A stretch of 60,886 nucleotides of DNA. Origin: Bacteroidetes bacterium OLB9. GTDB taxonomy: Bacteria > Bacteroidota > Bacteroidia > Chitinophagales > Saprospiraceae. Of the stretch, positions 39,440 to 49,807 are shown piece by piece (position 1 is the first letter of the stretch; each line of letters opens with the position of its first letter). The stretch is from assembly GCA_001567255.1 (NCBI GenBank), contig LNBW01000005.1, positions 1 to 60,886 of the forward strand, written 5' to 3'. The position numbers and the translations under genes were made by a program. A model generated the notes under the pieces. The model worked only from the letters and a program-made list of their open reading frames with translations, was not told the origin of the DNA and searched no databases.

Positions 39440-40372
39440 ATGTCTAATTCACAACTCAGTACAAAACACCTTCTGGGAATCAAATATATAACAACCGAAG
39501 ATATAGAGTTGATTTTCAAAACCGCTACCGAATTTAAAGAAGTTATCAACCGACCTATCAAGAAAGTGCCTTCATTGCGAGATGTCACAATCGCCAATGT
39601 CTTTTTTGAGAATAGTACTCGGACTCGAATATCTTTCGAACTTGCCGAAAAAAGACTTTCTGCTGATGTGGTCAATTTTTCAGCATCATCTTCATCTGTG
39701 AGTAAAGGAGAGACACTTCTGGACACGGTCAATAATATACTCGCTATGAAGGTGGACATGGTAGTCATGCGACATCCTGCACCTGGAGCCCATCATTTCC
39801 TATCAAAACATATTGATGCTAATATCATCAACGCAGGAGATGGTACCCATGAACACCCTACACAGGCACTGCTGGATGCTTTCTCTATTCGTGAGAAACT
39901 CGGAGAGGTAGCAGGTAAAAATGTAGTTATAGTGGGCGACATACTACATAGCAGGGTAGCACTGAGCAATATATTCTGTCTTCAAAAACTAGGTGCTCAT
40001 GTCATGGTTTGTGGCCCTGCTACATTGATACCAAAGCATATAGATAAATTGGGTGTGCAAGTTGAACATGATGTCCGCAAAGCCCTTGAATGGTGCGATG
40101 TAGCTAATGTACTTAGGATACAACTCGAGCGTCAGGATATTAAGTACATACCCTCACTTCGTGAATATGCACTCTACTTTGGCATCAACAAAAAGATGCT
40201 TGAAAACCTCGAAAAAGAAATTGTTATCATGCACCCTGGTCCGATCAATCGTGGTATCGAATTGACCAGTGATGCTGCTGATTCAGGTCAATCCATTATC
40301 CTGGATCAGGTCGAAAATGGGGTAGCTATCCGTATGGCAGTATTGTACCTTTTAGCAGGAAAGAGAGGTTAA
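39440..40372 (+). CDS. pyrB: aspartate carbamoyltransferase catalytic subunit
   Basis: A 310-aa enzyme making N-carbamoyl-aspartate, the committed step of pyrimidine synthesis. Signatures are the carbamoyl-phosphate site FFENSTRTRISFELAEKRL (about 54-72), the SSSVSKGETLLDT loop, DGTHEHPTQALLDAF (about 133-147) and HPGPINRGIE (about 264-273). Normal length. It is co-directional with pyrR; the regulatory subunit pyrI is not present, as usual in this lineage. Confidence 0.95.
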   Translation: MSNSQLSTKHLLGIKYITTEDIELIFKTATEFKEVINRPIKKVPSLRDVTIANVFFENSTRTRISFELAEKRLSADVVNFSASSSSVSKGETLLDTVNNILAMKVDMVVMRHPAPGAHHFLSKHIDANIINAGDGTHEHPTQALLDAFSIREKLGEVAGKNVVIVGDILHSRVALSNIFCLQKLGAHVMVCGPATLIPKHIDKLGVQVEHDVRKALEWCDVANVLRIQLERQDIKYIPSLREYALYFGINKKMLENLEKEIVIMHPGPINRGIELTSDAADSGQSIILDQVENGVAIRMAVLYLLAGKRG

Positions 40373-40637
40373 TTGTACACTGTATAGTTGATTAATCAAG
40401 CATTCTATTCGTTTGATCGGGATGAATTCTGTCTGAAAGTCTACATCGTTTGACATAATTAATGCTTGAATATGTCCAATGATATAGTTAAGTTGTTCTT
40501 TATTTTATGTCAACTAGAGTGCTCGGAAATGTCGTACTTTTCTAATACGTAAATTGGGTTTATTAGTAGGTGAGGTCACATTTTATTAAATCAATCATCA
40601 TTACTTTGCTTGAAATTATTTTACTACCTCCTAAACA

Positions 40638-41294
40638 TCAAAACTCCATTTCAGGTATTTCTCCCTCTACAATCAATGTGCCTTCAGTAGCAGCTTTGAT
40701 TTCCTCAACCGACACACCGGGTGCTCTTTCTAGTAGCTTAAATCCACCATCTGTAACCTCAATGACTGCCAGTTCGGTGACGATTTTTTTAATGCATTTC
40801 ACACCAGTAAGAGGAAGTGTGCATTTTTTCAGCAATTTGGATTCACCAGCTTTGTTGACGTGCATCATGGCTACGATGATATTTTGAGCTGAAGCCACCA
40901 GGTCCATGGCACCACCCATACCTTTGACCATCTTGCCGGGTATTTTCCAGTTAGCAATATCACCATTTTCGGATACTTCCATAGCTCCGAGGATGGTAAG
41001 GTCCAAATGCTGACCTCGAATCATGCCGAAGCTCATACCTGAGTCAAAAAACACAGCTCCGGGCATAGTCGTTATCGTTTGTTTGCCAGCATTGATTAAA
41101 TCAGGATCTTCCTCACCTTCATAGGGGAAAGGTCCCATGCCGAGAACACCGTTCTCACTTTGGAATTCAACATTAAGCCCGTCGGGTACGAAGTTTGCCA
41201 CTAAGGTGGGTATGCCGATACCTAAGTTAACATAGTATCCATCTTTTAATTCCTTAGCAATTCTTTTTGCAATGCCGGTTTTATCTAATGCCAT
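40638..41294 (-). CDS. scoB: CoA transferase subunit B
   Basis: A 218-aa class I CoA-transferase beta subunit (3-oxoacid/succinyl-CoA type). The catalytic Glu lies in [14 protein letters not shown] (about 49-62). Other signatures are [14 protein letters not shown] (about 19-32) and [14 protein letters not shown] (about 125-138). It transfers CoA between acetoacetate or another 3-oxoacid and succinate. The alpha subunit normally sits directly upstream, but here the neighbour is a BASS transporter, so the A subunit must be elsewhere. Confidence 0.9.
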   Translation of the reverse strand: MALDKTGIAKRIAKELKDGYYVNLGIGIPTLVANFVPDGLNVEFQSENGVLGMGPFPYEGEEDPDLINAGKQTITTMPGAVFFDSGMSFGMIRGQHLDLTILGAMEVSENGDIANWKIPGKMVKGMGGAMDLVASAQNIIVAMMHVNKAGESKLLKKCTLPLTGVKCIKKIVTELAVIEVTDGGFKLLERAPGVSVEEIKAATEGTLIVEGEIPEMEF

Positions 41295-41353
41295 TCCTTG
41301 CGATATTTATTGATGCAAATATAATTATTAAATTGATAATTTTAAAATTTGGT

Positions 41354-42280
41354 TTATCCTGGTGACTGAGATTTTATAAGTTTAAATCCATTGGTACGCC
41401 AATATAAGGCTACACTCATAGCACTGATGAGATGCCATATGCTCCACCATGCTGCGATTAGTGCCATACCACCATTGCCATCAAAGAAATTAAATACTAA
41501 AATAAGTGCTAGACCTGAATTCTGAATACCTGTTTCGATACTGATGGATCGACTGTCTGACGTGCTGAGACCTACAATCCATTTTGACCATCCATAGCCG
41601 ATAAACAAGGCTAAGGCATTGTGTATGAGTACGATGAAAAATACGATTTGAATGTAATTAGCCAGATTTTCTCTATTGCCCATAATGGCAAAAACAACAA
41701 ACCCAATAAAAATCACAAAGCTTAACTTCTGAACTGATTTTTTAATTTTATCTACCAATTTTGGAAAGTAATTATTGAAGAAAAATCCGATGGCAATAGG
41801 TATAATGATGAGTTGAACAATGACTGAAACCATACTCATGAAATCGATTTCAAAATTGATATTCTGAGTCGCATCCACTGGCAAAAGCTGCCTGACAATC
41901 CGGAAAATCATCGGTGTTGTAAATACGCACAATAATGTAGATATACTTGTCATGACGATGGAAAGCGCTGTATTAGAACGAGATAAATGGACTGCATAAT
42001 TGGATACATTACCACCCGGACAGGCTGCAATCAATGCCATGCCCATCGCCAGTGCATACTCAGGACGCATCACATAAATCAGAAGGATTGTAAACAAAGG
42101 TAAAAGTATCCATTGTGAAATCATACCCGTGATGATGGCTTTAGGCGCATCAAGTACATATCTGAAATCACTCCACTTCATATCCAATGCGACACCAAAC
42201 ATTAAGAAACCTAGACAGATATTTAGCAATAGGATATTGTCATCATTAAAATGAATTTGAATCGTATCAAGAGAAGTCAT
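41354..42280 (-). CDS. bile acid:sodium symporter family transporter
   Basis: About 308 aa from MTSLDTIQIHFNDD at 42280. The longer in-frame start at 42373 adds an AT-rich stretch unlike the family. Eight to ten helices are visible, with the BASS signatures FGVALDMKWSDF, ALIAACPGGNVSNYAVHLSRSN (two short motifs: CPGGNVSNY and LSRSNTALS) and SIETGIQNSGLAL. It is a Na+-coupled organic-anion symporter by family; the substrate is unknown. A 60 nt gap separates it from scoB on the same strand. Confidence 0.88.
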   Translation of the reverse strand: MTSLDTIQIHFNDDNILLLNICLGFLMFGVALDMKWSDFRYVLDAPKAIITGMISQWILLPLFTILLIYVMRPEYALAMGMALIAACPGGNVSNYAVHLSRSNTALSIVMTSISTLLCVFTTPMIFRIVRQLLPVDATQNINFEIDFMSMVSVIVQLIIIPIAIGFFFNNYFPKLVDKIKKSVQKLSFVIFIGFVVFAIMGNRENLANYIQIVFFIVLIHNALALFIGYGWSKWIVGLSTSDSRSISIETGIQNSGLALILVFNFFDGNGGMALIAAWWSIWHLISAMSVALYWRTNGFKLIKSQSPG

Positions 42281-42400
42281 CATAGGTGGTTTTGAAATTG
42301 TGAAAGTACAAAATTGTATTAAAATGCCGCCTAAAAGACTATATTTTATAAAAATAGCGTTAAAAATCATCATTTTTTTAGGCCGATATAGAAAAAACCC

Positions 42401-42408
42401 TATTTTTG
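42401..42408 (+). promoter_or_regulatory. Bacteroidota -7 box (TATTTTTG) for the serine hydrolase
   Basis: A TAnnTTTG match 70 nt before the ATG at 42479. A T-rich stretch about 20-25 nt upstream may serve as the -33 region. Confidence 0.4.
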
Positions 42409-42478
42409 TGACCTACTCGTAATAACTAATCATATTTAGAATAATTATAACGTATAAAATATTGAATAATAGTAAATA

Positions 42479-43717
42479 ATGACAGTAGTAAGCCGATTTA
42501 TTAAGATATTGAAATCTGTCATCGTTGTAGTAACTTTTATTTTAGCGATTGTTTTTAGCTTTAACTCATGCCATAGTGCTGAGGGAAGATCTGCATATTA
42601 TGATGCCTCCATATTTTCATCTTATCCGAAGATAGATACTGCATTTAACCGCATATTGGATGAGCGCATTAAAGAGAAAATGAATATTGAACGTACGCCG
42701 GGATTAGCTATTGCTGTAATCAAGGATGATCGGATTATTTTTGAGAAAGAATATGGAGTACGCTCGAGATCATCAGATGGCGAGATTGATCCCAACACTA
42801 TTTTTAGAATAGGAAGCCTTTCTAAGGGATTTGCTGGTATTCTAGCTGCAAAACTTGTAGAGCAAAATATGATCAGCCTGGAAGATCCGGTATCAATGTA
42901 TTATCCTGAGTTTACTGCTAAAGGTAAGAATGCTGATGGTGTCATTAGAATTAAGCATATCCTTTCGCATTCTACGGGCTTTACAGAACATGCTTTTTCT
43001 AATCTCCTAGATCAAAAAGTGGATATCAATAAGATTTATAGCAATCTTGAGCGACTCAGCCCACGAGATTCTACAGGGATTGCATACGCATATCAGAATG
43101 TGATTTTTGCCATAATAGAAAAGGTAATTGAGAAGGCTACAGGAATGAGTTACGCTGATGCATTGCAAGATTATATTTTTTCACCGTTGAGTATGTGCAA
43201 TTCTAGTTGTACTTATGAAGATGTTGAAGGAAAGGAGAATGTTTGTTCAGGGCATAGATCCGGCAGATATGGTTTTTATGCTACCCCTGTAAGTACACAG
43301 TATTATTGTGTAGCCTCAGCTGGAGGTGTGAATGCATCACTTAAAGATATGGAGAGATGGTTGAGTGCAATGATGGGCAACGATCCTGATATAGTTTCAG
43401 ATGAAGCCAGAAACCTTGCATTTCAAGAAATGATTTGCACTTCAATAGACCGAAAAGCGTGGAACAGATGGCCGGGATTCATATCTTCGCATTATGGATT
43501 AGGCTGGAGATTGATTAAAACTCAGCAAAATAATCTGGTCTATCATGGAGGAATGGTCAATGGTTTCAGGGCGGAGATTGCATTTGACAGAGATAAAAAA
43601 ATCGGTATTATTGCGCTTTTCAATTCAGTCAATAAATACAGCAATTACATTGTGCCTGAATTCTACGATTTATGGAATACCTATTATGATGCAGCTGGCG
43701 CTGAAAGCATTCTTTGA
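42479..43717 (+). CDS. serine hydrolase of the beta-lactamase/class C family
   Basis: A 412-aa protein with an N-terminal membrane or signal segment (about 8-28; Cys31 follows), then a serine beta-lactamase-like domain. It has the SxxK motif S113-L-S-K116, the YxN motif in YAYQN (about 200-204), and an HGG motif in YHGGMVNG (about 359-366). Members include esterases, D,D-peptidases and D-aminopeptidases; the substrate cannot be assigned, and the motifs do not prove antibiotic hydrolysis. Likely periplasmic. Monocistronic. Confidence 0.88.
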   Translation: MTVVSRFIKILKSVIVVVTFILAIVFSFNSCHSAEGRSAYYDASIFSSYPKIDTAFNRILDERIKEKMNIERTPGLAIAVIKDDRIIFEKEYGVRSRSSDGEIDPNTIFRIGSLSKGFAGILAAKLVEQNMISLEDPVSMYYPEFTAKGKNADGVIRIKHILSHSTGFTEHAFSNLLDQKVDINKIYSNLERLSPRDSTGIAYAYQNVIFAIIEKVIEKATGMSYADALQDYIFSPLSMCNSSCTYEDVEGKENVCSGHRSGRYGFYATPVSTQYYCVASAGGVNASLKDMERWLSAMMGNDPDIVSDEARNLAFQEMICTSIDRKAWNRWPGFISSHYGLGWRLIKTQQNNLVYHGGMVNGFRAEIAFDRDKKIGIIALFNSVNKYSNYIVPEFYDLWNTYYDAAGAESIL

Positions 43718-43845
43718 TTTTCCTATTTTACATGGAAAGCTACATTCATATTTTTTTTCGGCATTATACGGAAGTTGAAATAGAATTGTATTAAAAATTT
43801 AACATTTAATAAGTCGGAGATGACTGTGTAAGATTTTATTCTTTT

Positions 43846-43853
43846 TACCTTTG
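43846..43853 (+). promoter_or_regulatory. Bacteroidota -7 box (TACCTTTG) for recN
   Basis: TACCTTTG ends 8 nt before the recN ATG at 43862, so the transcript should start at or within a few bases of the start codon (leaderless). Confidence 0.5.
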
Positions 43854-43861
43854 CAGCCGAT

Positions 43862-45517
43862 ATGTTGACAAAGCTTGAAATACAAAATTATGCGATAATA
43901 GACCATCTGGAGATCTTATTTCCGGCTGGTCTGACCATTATCACAGGTGAGACTGGCGCAGGTAAATCTATATTGCTAGGAGCACTAGGACTGATCATGG
44001 GCAATCGGGCTGATTCTAAGGTGTTGTATAATCAAGATGTTAAATGTTTTGTAGAAGCTACCTTTGAAATTTCTGACTACGAGCTGAAACCTTTTTTTGA
44101 TGATGAAGGATTGGACTACCATAACGAACTCATCATACGGCGTGAGATTGCACCTAATGGTAAAAGCCGGGCATTTGTCAATGATTCGCCGGTCACGCTT
44201 GATATTTTACATACATTGAGTGCAGGATTGATCGACCTGCATCAACAGTTTGATACACTGGATATTCAGAGACAGGCATTTCAATTGCAAATTCTAGATG
44301 CCTTAGCAAATAATAAGTCGGCACTCGAAGCATACACCGTTAAGTACAAAACCTATCGCCAGTCCAAGACGAAACTAGAAGAACTTCGAACCATGAACCG
44401 CAATGCCATGCAGGAAGTGGAGTACCTCAATTTTCAGCTCAATGAATTTGACGAAGCCGGACTTCATGAAGGAGAAGATGTGGAACTTGAAGCAGCGCTG
44501 GCCCAAATGACGGCTACTGAAGATATCAAGAAGATGCATGCCATGTTGATGGATGGGCTATCGGACAGTGAAAATGCCCTCATCAATGCTTTGCAAATGA
44601 TGATCAATCAGTATGGAGTTATTCGCCATTTTGATACAGTATATCAAGACTTATATGATCGACTGCAGTCGGTGAGAGAAGAACTGACTGATGTGGCCAA
44701 AGAATCAGCTCATATCTACGAATCTACAGAATATAATGAGGAACTCATTCAACATCACACTAATAGGCTGAACGTTATCAACAAGTTGAAAAAGAAACAC
44801 GGTGTGATCCAAATGGCTGATCTACTCAAGATAGAACAAGAGATACGCAGCCAGCTGGATAATTATGCAGATTTGAGTTCGACGATCAGTGATTTAGAAC
44901 AGGAATTGGTGATCCTTGATAAAGAATTGCGGGATCAAGCTGCAGCTATCCGTAAAGCGCGACTCAGTGTCATTTCAGAATTTGAAGCAAAGGTACACAC
45001 CCTTTTAGCTGGTCTCTCTATGGAAAACGCTTACATCCGTGTAGATGTACGCTTGATGGCTGATCCTGGACCTTCAGGTATGGATGATGTGGATATTCTT
45101 TTTGCACCTAATAAGGGTAGTGCGTTTTTACCACTTAAAGACACTGCATCAGGTGGAGAATTGTCACGCCTGACACTATGCATTAAGTCTCTAGTTGCAG
45201 GGTCACTGGCCTTGCCTACATTGATTTTTGACGAAATAGATGCAGGAGTTTCCGGTGAAGTTGCTCATCAAATGGGCAATATTCTGGTTAAACTATCTGA
45301 CAATCATCAAGTCATCTGTATCACCCATTCACCACAAATCTCTGCAAAAGCGCAGCGACACTTCTGGGTGTATAAGTCGGATACGGCAGAACGCACAGTG
45401 ACGGCTATGAAAGCACTTACTGATGAAGAGCGCGTGATCGAAATAGCAAAAATGCTGAGTGGGAATCCGCCTTCTGAATTAGCTATTGCTAATGCACGCG
45501 AATTAGTAGGTCTATAA
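43862..45517 (+). CDS. recN: DNA repair protein RecN
   Basis: A 551-aa SMC-like ATPase acting in double-strand-break repair. Walker A ITGETGAGKSILLGALG is near 25-41, coiled-coil arms span about 150-390, the ABC signature SGGELSRL is near 432-439, and Walker B PTLIFDEIDAGVSGE is near 455-469. A D-loop/H-loop segment (VICITHSPQISAKA) follows. Length is normal. The MFS gene starts 10 nt after its stop, so they are probably co-transcribed. Confidence 0.95.
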   Translation: MLTKLEIQNYAIIDHLEILFPAGLTIITGETGAGKSILLGALGLIMGNRADSKVLYNQDVKCFVEATFEISDYELKPFFDDEGLDYHNELIIRREIAPNGKSRAFVNDSPVTLDILHTLSAGLIDLHQQFDTLDIQRQAFQLQILDALANNKSALEAYTVKYKTYRQSKTKLEELRTMNRNAMQEVEYLNFQLNEFDEAGLHEGEDVELEAALAQMTATEDIKKMHAMLMDGLSDSENALINALQMMINQYGVIRHFDTVYQDLYDRLQSVREELTDVAKESAHIYESTEYNEELIQHHTNRLNVINKLKKKHGVIQMADLLKIEQEIRSQLDNYADLSSTISDLEQELVILDKELRDQAAAIRKARLSVISEFEAKVHTLLAGLSMENAYIRVDVRLMADPGPSGMDDVDILFAPNKGSAFLPLKDTASGGELSRLTLCIKSLVAGSLALPTLIFDEIDAGVSGEVAHQMGNILVKLSDNHQVICITHSPQISAKAQRHFWVYKSDTAERTVTAMKALTDEERVIEIAKMLSGNPPSELAIANARELVGL

Positions 45518-45527
45518 TTTGTAAAGG

Positions 45528-46739
45528 GTGGCAAGGCGGTTGATTTCTATTTATAAAGACGCTTTTTCAGGGCTTTCACACAGCGTTTGGTTGTTGAGTT
45601 TGATAATGTTTATTAACAGAGCAGGCGCCATGGTTTTGCCTTTCATGACCTTGTTTTTGACAAAAGATCTTGGGTATTCATTGTCACAGGCAGGGTGGGC
45701 GATGGGCGCTTATGGAGTTGGCAGTATCTTGGGTGCCTATATTGGCGGACAGCTTACAGACAAGTATGGATTCTACTATATTCAGTTGTATTCGTTATTG
45801 GGTAGTGCCATCTTCTTGTTTCTCCTAGTTTTTATTGAGGATTACTACTTGATATTAGTTACGATTTTTCTTTTTGCACTGGTGGCTGATGCGCTTCGTC
45901 CTGCTAATAGCGTAGCCATTGCGACTTATTCTAAGCCTGAAAATAGAACCCGTTCATTTTCTTTGATGAAATTTGCTATTAATCTGGGATTTGCTACAGG
46001 TCCAGCAGTGGGCGGTATGATTGCCCAGTATGCCGGTTATCATTGGATATTTTTATTGAATACACTTACCAATATACTTGCTGCATATATTTTGTTCCGA
46101 TACCTTCCTTATGATGATTCTTACCGTCCGGCTAAGCGTGAAGCTACTACACCTCGAGGACTTTCTGCCTATAAAGATATAACCTATATCAAGTTCATCA
46201 TTCTGACAGCAATCTGGGGTATGTTGTTTTTTCAACTTTTTGCTACAGTACCTACTTACTGGTCTATGGATTATGGCTTTTCTGAAGGTAAGATAGGCCG
46301 ATTATTAGCACTCAACGGCCTAATCATTGTGTTGATTGAAATGCCTATCGTCAAGCGACTGGAACATCTGACTAATTTTATGGAGATGATTGCCCTTGGG
46401 AGTGTTATGTTAGTAGGCGGTTTTCTTGCATTAAATCTAGGTGGAGGCTTACCCGGTATGGCCGTATTGTTTATAGTTCTGATGTCGATGGGAGAGTTAT
46501 TTTCGATGCCATTTATGATTAATTATGCGGTGTCAAGACCTGATGAAGATCGGCGAGGTCAGTACATGGCCCTCTATTCAATAGCATATGGTGTTGCTAA
46601 TATTCTAGCCCCGATAGGAGCAATGCAGGTTGCTGAAATTTATGGGTTTAATACAGCTTACTGGATTGCATTTGGACTAAGCATACTGATTACCATACTT
46701 TTTTTGTCAATGAGGAAGGTTGCAATGACAAGGCCTTGA
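45528..46739 (+). CDS. MFS transporter
   Basis: A 403-aa major facilitator protein from a GTG start. Twelve helices are predicted, with the MFS motif A GGQLTDKYGFYYIQL (about 73-87) and a second conserved segment FAINLGFATGPAVGG near 150-164. It resembles drug-efflux-type DHA1 permeases (MdtH-like), but the substrate is unknown. It lies 10 nt after recN. Confidence 0.88.
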   Translation: MARRLISIYKDAFSGLSHSVWLLSLIMFINRAGAMVLPFMTLFLTKDLGYSLSQAGWAMGAYGVGSILGAYIGGQLTDKYGFYYIQLYSLLGSAIFLFLLVFIEDYYLILVTIFLFALVADALRPANSVAIATYSKPENRTRSFSLMKFAINLGFATGPAVGGMIAQYAGYHWIFLLNTLTNILAAYILFRYLPYDDSYRPAKREATTPRGLSAYKDITYIKFIILTAIWGMLFFQLFATVPTYWSMDYGFSEGKIGRLLALNGLIIVLIEMPIVKRLEHLTNFMEMIALGSVMLVGGFLALNLGGGLPGMAVLFIVLMSMGELFSMPFMINYAVSRPDEDRRGQYMALYSIAYGVANILAPIGAMQVAEIYGFNTAYWIAFGLSILITILFLSMRKVAMTRP

Positions 46740-46797
46740 CCACTCTTTATTTTTTTAATTGAAATATTATCTTTCTTAGTCATACAATAATTTTAAC

Positions 46798-46805
46798 TAC
46801 TTTTG
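46798..46805 (+). promoter_or_regulatory. Bacteroidota -7 box (TACTTTTG) for the S8 protease
   Basis: A TAnnTTTG match 33 nt before the preferred ATG at 46839. It also argues against the ATG at 46803, which would overlap the box. Confidence 0.5.
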
Positions 46806-46838
46806 TATTCTATATTTTTACAATCACGAAGTTTCGGT

Positions 46839-48470
46839 ATGAGATATTTGATTTTAATTATATTCCTCCTTGAGGTTACTTGCTTTTCTTTTGCACAGAA
46901 TTTGGACAAGAGTACTAATGGCGTGACAGTGGAAATGAAAGAAAGCGATCTATGGCTGATTGAGAAAAGGTGGAAGCAAAACCGATCAGATAGAGGCTTT
47001 ACTTTTAGGTGGTTAGGTCGTGATAAAGAACTGGTCGTTATTCAAACGGGTGATGATGAAAATTTTTATCATTGGTGTCTTCGACAGTCTGAGATTCTTT
47101 CTGCATCGATCAATAGGAAGGTAGAGTTTAGAGCAAAACCTGATGATCCTAGGCTTGCAGAACAGTACTATTTGAAGGTCATTCAAGTGTTCGATTTGTG
47201 GAATGAAACAACAGGAGGAAAAGACGCTCAAGGTGATGACATCGTAGTAGGTATCATTGACGATGGTTTTTATATAGATCATGAGGATTTAAAAGACAAT
47301 TTATTTATTAATTCCGGAGAAATAGCTGGCGACAATAAAGATAATGACAATAATGGTTATCTGGATGATTACAATGGATGGAATCAAGACACCGGAAAAG
47401 GTACACATACTGTCAAGAGCCATGGTACGAATGTAGCCGGCGTCATCGGTGCTAAGGGTGACAACAAAACCGGTATTTCAGGCATGAATTGGAATATCAA
47501 ATTACTACCTGTGACAGTGGGCGGTTATGATTCGGACATCATAGAAGGCTACATGTATATGCGCGATATGAAGAAAGATTATATTCAATCTAATGGCAAA
47601 AAAGGGGCTAACATTGTAACCATCAATTTATCTGCAGGCGTACCTAAAATCTTTCCTGATCATAGCTCCAACACAACAAAATGGTGTAAACTCTATGATG
47701 AACTAGGAGCGTTAGGAATACTTTCAGTAACCGCCACTACCAATGAACGGGATGATGTAGATGAAGTAGGAGATATGCCTTCTACTTGCACCTCGCCGTA
47801 TCTGCTTGTAGTCAATAGCACGGATAAAACCGATCAATTGGCACAATATACAGGATATGGCAGCACGAGCGTAGATATATCTGCACCTGGCGAATCCATT
47901 TTGACCACCGACTTACCAGAGAAAAACTTTTATCGTACTTCTTCAGGTACTTCTCTATCAACGCCGATTGTGACTGGTGCAGTAGCATTGCTGTTTTCAT
48001 TACCGTGTGATGCATTTTATTCATTTTATAAAGGCGACCCTAGTGGTGGTGTCCTGGCTATTAAGGAGGCTTTGATGGAGTCCGTTGATAAAAATGCTTC
48101 ATTTGCCGGCAAGACTGTTTCTGAAGGAAGGCTTCATGTGTTCAATGCAATGAATTATTTATTGACTAAATACTGCGATGGGCCTATTGTACCTAATGGG
48201 CCACTTCAGATCACTCGTGCTGATTATGCAGGCAATACTTTGTATATCGTTTATAATACTCCGAATAATGACGATCAAATCCTAGTTAAAGTTTTTGATT
48301 TGATGGGTAAGGAGCTATACTCTACTGAGATTACGCCTCCACAAAGAGGATTGAAATCGGCAAGATTACCATTTGATTTGTCAGGGGTTCCTACCGGAAT
48401 TTATTCTGTAAGCATCATACTGGGTAAGGAAGTGGCTAGTAAAACCTTTAATGTTTTCAATATCCGATGA
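46839..48470 (+). CDS. secreted subtilisin-like (S8) protease with T9SS sorting domain
   Basis: About 543 aa from MRYLILIIFLLEV; the earlier ATG at 46803 overlaps the -7 box. It has a signal peptide ending SFAQ, a propeptide-like region, then the S8 catalytic domain: Asp in VVGIIDDGFYIDHEDL, His in SHGTNVAGVIGAKG and Ser in SSGTSLSTPIVTGAV. The C-terminal 85 or so residues form a type IX sorting domain (VKVFDLMGKELYST; GVPTGIYSVSIILG). It is therefore an extracellular or surface protease exported through T9SS. Confidence 0.92.
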   Translation: MRYLILIIFLLEVTCFSFAQNLDKSTNGVTVEMKESDLWLIEKRWKQNRSDRGFTFRWLGRDKELVVIQTGDDENFYHWCLRQSEILSASINRKVEFRAKPDDPRLAEQYYLKVIQVFDLWNETTGGKDAQGDDIVVGIIDDGFYIDHEDLKDNLFINSGEIAGDNKDNDNNGYLDDYNGWNQDTGKGTHTVKSHGTNVAGVIGAKGDNKTGISGMNWNIKLLPVTVGGYDSDIIEGYMYMRDMKKDYIQSNGKKGANIVTINLSAGVPKIFPDHSSNTTKWCKLYDELGALGILSVTATTNERDDVDEVGDMPSTCTSPYLLVVNSTDKTDQLAQYTGYGSTSVDISAPGESILTTDLPEKNFYRTSSGTSLSTPIVTGAVALLFSLPCDAFYSFYKGDPSGGVLAIKEALMESVDKNASFAGKTVSEGRLHVFNAMNYLLTKYCDGPIVPNGPLQITRADYAGNTLYIVYNTPNNDDQILVKVFDLMGKELYSTEITPPQRGLKSARLPFDLSGVPTGIYSVSIILGKEVASKTFNVFNIR

Positions 48471-48808
48471 TTGTTTTTTAAGGTAGATTTGTATAGGTAT
48501 TTTTCAAGGTTTTGACCAATGATAAATCGATCTGCAAGTATGCAAATCACTCACAGCAATATCATCAGCGATATAATTTGAATCTTTCAGTTATAAATTG
48601 GAAAGTAAAAAGAATACTACCTAATGCAGATAGTTCAATACAAGTAATGGTAGGTATCTTTGAAAATATGTCCATGTTCAACCCATATTACTCATTCGGC
48701 ATTTTCCTATAGTAAATTTCTAATGCGTAATTTGGGTTCAAGTCAAAAATGGATGATTAGCCGGAGTGCATGCATTATATTCTGCATTGACGATAAGGTT
48801 ACGACGTT
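48471..48808. other. 338-nt intergenic region
   Basis: Lies between the convergent S8 protease and HU/SPOR genes. Only short frames without family resemblance are open. I see no clear terminator or RNA gene. Confidence 0.5.
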
Positions 48809-49804
48809 TTATTCCAGTATCCAGGCGTCTTTGTTAAATTCTTGTCTGATCTTCTCCTTGAAAGCTTCTGCATTAGTAGTATCACAATTGTACCGAATGC
48901 CTACACGCCTCATACCGTTGTGATCCATAATAAAACTTTCATACCCACGCTTTGTGATGTCTCTTTTCATGCGTGTTGCATTTTTATGATATTTAAAGAC
49001 ACCTAGGATAATAGCACAATCTGTGGTGGGTGCAGATGCATCTGGACGTATCACCGGCTGTACTACAGTTGGCTCGGATGCAGAAGGCTTTTGAGGTTCA
49101 TTCGGCTCTATAATGAAGGTGTCTTGTACGACAGATGGAGGCATGTCATCATCTGTGATGGTATCCTCAGCTGGCAACACCTCTACCATTTCAGGCGGAT
49201 TTTGTTGCGCTACCTGCTTAGGAGTGTGTTTTATTGTTCTAATATCATTGCTAAGCAACCACAAAATTATTGCTGTCAGAACGATCAGACTGATGGGTAT
49301 TGCCCAAAAATATTCATTCAACCAGGATTTTTTCTTTCTGGCATTTTGCTGGTTTAAACGATACAAATAATCTTCATCATGTTTCACCTCTTTTGAAGCG
49401 ACCATGATCGGTTGAGTATGGATATCATTTAATCCTCTGTATTTATTGAATATCTGTTCGTCATCTGGCAGAAAAATTTGATTGATAATCTTTCCTAGTC
49501 CATTGATGACAAAAGGTTGGTTTTTTTCGATACTGGCTTGATAATCCTGTTGAAACGAAGCTTGTATGTATTGAGCATGGTCCTCAGGCATACCGGAATC
49601 GTGAAGAAGGGTAGCAAAGTCAGGTTTGCCCTCGTCCGATTTGTTAAAGTTGAGTTTGGTCAATGGTGGTTTTAAGTTGAAAATTGTTTCTCCATTGGCC
49701 GCTTCATGATATTCAAGTGTAAATACACCAACATCAGGGATATAGACACGCCCATAATCCATAAGCATTCGGTACAAATATCTTGGATATTCCTGATTTT
49801 GCAT
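48809..49804 (-). CDS. HU/CCDC81-like and SPOR domain membrane protein
   Basis: A 331-aa protein. Its N-terminal 80 or so residues match the bacterial CCDC81/HU-like domain (GRVYIPDVGVFTLEYHEA near 18-35; a second unit with INGLGKI near 118). A membrane helix lies at about 166-184, then a Pro/Glu-rich linker, and a C-terminal SPOR domain (about 258-331; ILGVFKYHKNATRMKRDI), which binds denuded septal peptidoglycan. It probably anchors at division sites. A TACCTTTG box ends 3 nt before the ATG. Confidence 0.82.
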   Translation of the reverse strand: MQNQEYPRYLYRMLMDYGRVYIPDVGVFTLEYHEAANGETIFNLKPPLTKLNFNKSDEGKPDFATLLHDSGMPEDHAQYIQASFQQDYQASIEKNQPFVINGLGKIINQIFLPDDEQIFNKYRGLNDIHTQPIMVASKEVKHDEDYLYRLNQQNARKKKSWLNEYFWAIPISLIVLTAIILWLLSNDIRTIKHTPKQVAQQNPPEMVEVLPAEDTITDDDMPPSVVQDTFIIEPNEPQKPSASEPTVVQPVIRPDASAPTTDCAIILGVFKYHKNATRMKRDITKRGYESFIMDHNGMRRVGIRYNCDTTNAEAFKEKIRQEFNKDAWILE

Positions 49805-49807
49805 TTA

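Noticed and set aside
42479..43717. Antibiotic-resistance beta-lactamase
   Set aside because: SxxK/YxN/HGG motifs are shared by esterases and peptidases of this superfamily; nothing indicates antibiotic hydrolysis.
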